This document shows positions 31,039 through 33,051 of a DNA stretch of 33,051 nucleotides, one piece after another (the first letter of the stretch is position 1; each line of letters opens with the position of its first letter). Below the pieces are notes generated by a model. It searched no databases. It was not told where the DNA came from and was given only the letters and a program-made list of their open reading frames with translations. This stretch comes from a virus: IMG/VR virus record IMGVR_UViG_3300030102_004306, positions 1-33,051 of that record. One strand, 5' to 3'. Position numbers and translations under genes: made by a program.

Positions 31039-31061
31039 AAGCCCCCTCATTGAGGGGGCTT
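31039..31061. terminator. Strong stem-loop terminator, possibly bidirectional
   Basis: AAGCCCCCTC and GAGGGGGCTT form a perfect 10-bp GC-rich stem with a 3-base loop. On the plus strand it is followed by a short TAT, which makes a modest T-tract. On the minus strand the stem is followed by TCTTTTTTTT, a far better terminator tail. It separates the recombination genes from the primase-helicase gene and lies 15 bases after the SSB stop. Confidence 0.85.
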
Positions 31062-31091
31062 TATAAGTTAGTCTGACAGAAAGGCTAATAA

Positions 31092-31112
31092 ATGCCAGAC
31101 AAAAGCAGTTAA
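31092..31112 (+). other. Possible 6-codon leader ORF before primase-helicase
   Basis: ATGCCAGACAAAAGCAGTTAA (split here as ATG CCA GAC AAA AGC AGT TAA) encodes MPDKSS and is preceded by GAAAGGCTAATAA, the same ribosome binding pattern as the larger genes. It ends 28 bases before the primase-helicase start. It may be a leader peptide, a decayed gene start or an accident. The ribosome binding site at this place has no other obvious user. Confidence 0.35.
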
Positions 31113-31140
31113 AATAAACCTAAGCGGAGTATTTGGGAAG

Positions 31141-33042
31141 ATGTTACAAGATATAGATAATAAACGCAACATATCCACACCATATTGGAGTGATTATGCC
31201 GCAGGAATTATACACAGATTAGAACTTAAAAAAGTAAACGAGCATGAGTATTGCGGTGGTTGCCCTAATTGCGGTGGAGTTGATCGGTTTCGCATTAATA
31301 ACTACAATGGTGAAATCCGTGTGAACTGTAGAAAATGCAATGACTTCGCGCAGATATTTAAAATACTTAGGGAAGACTTGCAGTTGTTACCAGAATACTC
31401 AGCAAATAAAGATGTAGTCACTTTACATAAAGTTGAGGACATACATCCGTACCTAACACGCAAGAGAATTAAATTACACAACGCTGAAGTCGATGAGACA
31501 GACCTTGTAGTGCCTATTATAGATAAAACAGGTAAAAGGCAGGGATCGCAGTTTATTGACGCTGATGGGAACAAAAAGTTTAACTTTGGGTTAAAGTTTA
31601 AGGGATGCTTCTCTGTACTCAATGGCAAGATAAAAGACTTTGCTTGGCTGTGTGAGGGCTTTGCTACGGCTGCGGCTGTAACAGAATCAACTGGTCAGCC
31701 TGCAATACACTGTCTTAACGCTGCAAATATAATAGATGTGATCGAAGCATTTAAAGAAGTCAGGCCTGAAGTCGAGCTAATAATAGCAGGAGATAATGAT
31801 GAGGCAGGGCGCAAGGTATGCGAGAAAGCCTTAGAGCAACACGGCATCCAGTACGTCTTACCTGATACTGAGGGTTTAGATTGGAATGATGTTTATATCG
31901 CTAGAGGCGCAAGCTTTACTAGAAAAGCACTAAAACCGTCTAGCGTTTTAGATGAGATAGTTATGCCTGAAGACGCAGTAATACCAACGCAATCGAACTA
32001 CATAGTTAAAGGTTGGTTATCTGAAGACACAACTAGCATTGTATTCGGTGCGTCAAATGTAGGTAAAAGCTTTTTCTGTTTAGATATGGCTTATCATATT
32101 GGAGCTAATGAAAACTGGATGGGCTGTAAGGTTAGAGGCGGCTCAGTGCTTTACCTTCAAACTGAAGGCGGTACAGCGTTCAACACACGCTTAGTCGCGC
32201 TTAGAAATAAATATCCTGAGTTTAAAAATGTTAAACTTGCAGTCAGAGCTTTACCTATAAATCTATTTAATGATGAAGGTGACATAGCAAAGATTAAGCT
32301 ACTTATAAAAGAGATCGGCAAAAAGCATGGAGATGTTAAGGTTCTGTGCGTGGATACAATCGCCAGAGCTACTCAGGGGCAGCTAGAGGAAAATTCAAAT
32401 TCAGAGTTTTCTAAATTTTTAGCTAATTTAGATTTAATTCGAGCAGAGACAGGTGTGCATATTATGCTTGTAGGACACACTGGCAAAGACTTGAGCAAGG
32501 GCTTGCGCGGCTCTTACTCTGCTGTAGCCGCAGCAGAAACATTAATAGAAATAACTTTAGATAGTAGCTCAAGCATTAGAACCGCTGTAACAACTAAGCA
32601 GCGAGACATGGAGCTAGGCAAAAGCATAGACTTTGTGCTTACCAGAGAAGCGCTTGGTGAGGATGAGGACGGTGATGAAATTACAACTTGCACCATTAGA
32701 CAGCCAACTGAGGAAGAAATAAAAGAAAACAATAAGCCAAAAATATCTGGCAAAAATCAATTATTGTTTAAACAAGTGTTCTATCAGCTTCGAGGCGAGG
32801 GCATAGGTAAGCCTAACCCAAGCGGAGCAGGGTGGCCTAAAGGTAAAACTTACTGGTGCATAGATGAAGAGACAATTAAGGATCACTTCAAAGGTAAGCT
32901 TGTAGGAGCTTCTAACCCTGCACAAACCTATAAACAGGCTGTAACAGCTTTAATCAGCGCTGGGCATATAGCTGCAAATGAAGGTTACATTTGGTTTGTA
33001 GATAAAGATGGAACAATTAAAAATCCGTTTGATGATGACTAA
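31141..33042 (+). CDS. Bifunctional primase-helicase (zinc finger, TOPRIM, RepA-like ATPase), 633 aa
   Basis: The protein has three parts. A zinc-binding domain lies at 38-66 (CGGCPNCGG with C38, C41, C44, then NCRKC with C63, C66). A TOPRIM domain follows with E172 (LCEGFATAAA) and D218/D220 (AGDNDEAGRK). A RecA/RepA-like ATPase has Walker A GASNVGKS (303-310) and Walker B VLCVDT with D405. This is the layout of phage primase-helicases that lay RNA primers and unwind DNA at the fork, like P4 alpha or T7 gp4 in concept but with the AAA_25-type ATPase. The C-terminal 100 residues (RQPTEEEIKENNKPKISGKN onward) look like a winged helix. Its stop is 9 bases from the window end. Confidence 0.9.
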   Translation: MLQDIDNKRNISTPYWSDYAAGIIHRLELKKVNEHEYCGGCPNCGGVDRFRINNYNGEIRVNCRKCNDFAQIFKILREDLQLLPEYSANKDVVTLHKVEDIHPYLTRKRIKLHNAEVDETDLVVPIIDKTGKRQGSQFIDADGNKKFNFGLKFKGCFSVLNGKIKDFAWLCEGFATAAAVTESTGQPAIHCLNAANIIDVIEAFKEVRPEVELIIAGDNDEAGRKVCEKALEQHGIQYVLPDTEGLDWNDVYIARGASFTRKALKPSSVLDEIVMPEDAVIPTQSNYIVKGWLSEDTTSIVFGASNVGKSFFCLDMAYHIGANENWMGCKVRGGSVLYLQTEGGTAFNTRLVALRNKYPEFKNVKLAVRALPINLFNDEGDIAKIKLLIKEIGKKHGDVKVLCVDTIARATQGQLEENSNSEFSKFLANLDLIRAETGVHIMLVGHTGKDLSKGLRGSYSAVAAAETLIEITLDSSSSIRTAVTTKQRDMELGKSIDFVLTREALGEDEDGDEITTCTIRQPTEEEIKENNKPKISGKNQLLFKQVFYQLRGEGIGKPNPSGAGWPKGKTYWCIDEETIKDHFKGKLVGASNPAQTYKQAVTALISAGHIAANEGYIWFVDKDGTIKNPFDDD

Positions 33043-33051
33043 TAAAATGTT

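Noticed and set aside
1-33051. CRISPR array, tRNA genes, integrase or attachment site
   Set aside because: No regular direct repeats with spacers, no T-loop-like tRNA motifs with a cloverleaf, and no recombinase motifs were found by eye; a tRNA scan would be needed to exclude weak cases.

Overview
The window is one continuous stretch of an AT-rich, tailed double-stranded DNA phage genome. No host chromosome, tRNA, integrase, CRISPR array or insertion sequence was seen. The portal, adaptor and major capsid proteins resemble the short-tailed SU10/P22-like (podovirus-type) families, and the tail nozzle gene resembles P22 gp10-like proteins. The low GC content by eye and the protein families (auxiliary 2-oxoglutarate oxygenases, FkbM methyltransferase, radical SAM enzymes, collagen-like and glycine-rich fibres) suggest a marine phage, probably from an uncultured virus. 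The host is an inference only; a marine alphaproteobacterium is plausible but not shown.

Layout, left to right. Positions 1-168 are the C-terminal end of the large terminase. Positions 204-1702 hold small, very basic proteins and one unknown protein. Positions 1703-3948 hold a head-tail adaptor and a first set of fibre-like structural genes. Positions 3948-8544 form a cassette of six predicted enzymes, preceded by one unknown gene: two 2OG-Fe(II) oxygenase-like proteins, a capsule/Kdo-type glycosyltransferase, two radical SAM proteins with extra cysteines, and an FkbM methyltransferase. The cassette sits inside the tail-fibre region. Positions 8544-10649 hold more fibre or adhesin genes, one of them polyglycine-rich. 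Positions 10649-15031 encode a giant nozzle-like protein in which a long repeat array and a cupredoxin-like domain are nested. Positions 15031-20245 hold small virion proteins, a GNAT-like protein and probable internal virion (ejection) proteins. Positions 20246-24565 hold portal, scaffold and major capsid genes. Positions 24616-27181 hold head-completion-like genes and a lysis module (membrane proteins, 3-TM holin, M15 endolysin).

To the right is the early or replication region. A compact minus-strand operon (28785 down to 27182) is driven by a good sigma70-like promoter. A divergent plus-strand operon encodes a ribbon-helix-helix protein, a PD-(D/E)xK resolvase-like nuclease, a RecE-like exonuclease and an SSB-like protein ending in a host-type SSB tip. 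After a strong terminator hairpin comes a primase-helicase, which ends 9 bases before the window does.

The late genes are extremely tightly packed, with many TAATG or ATGA stop/start overlaps, which implies translational coupling. There is no gap of 300 bases or more without a gene; the longest non-coding stretches are about 100-120 bases (28786-28888 and 31024-31140), and both hold regulatory signals. The most unusual features are the six-enzyme cassette beside the fibre genes and the nested domain architecture of the nozzle protein.
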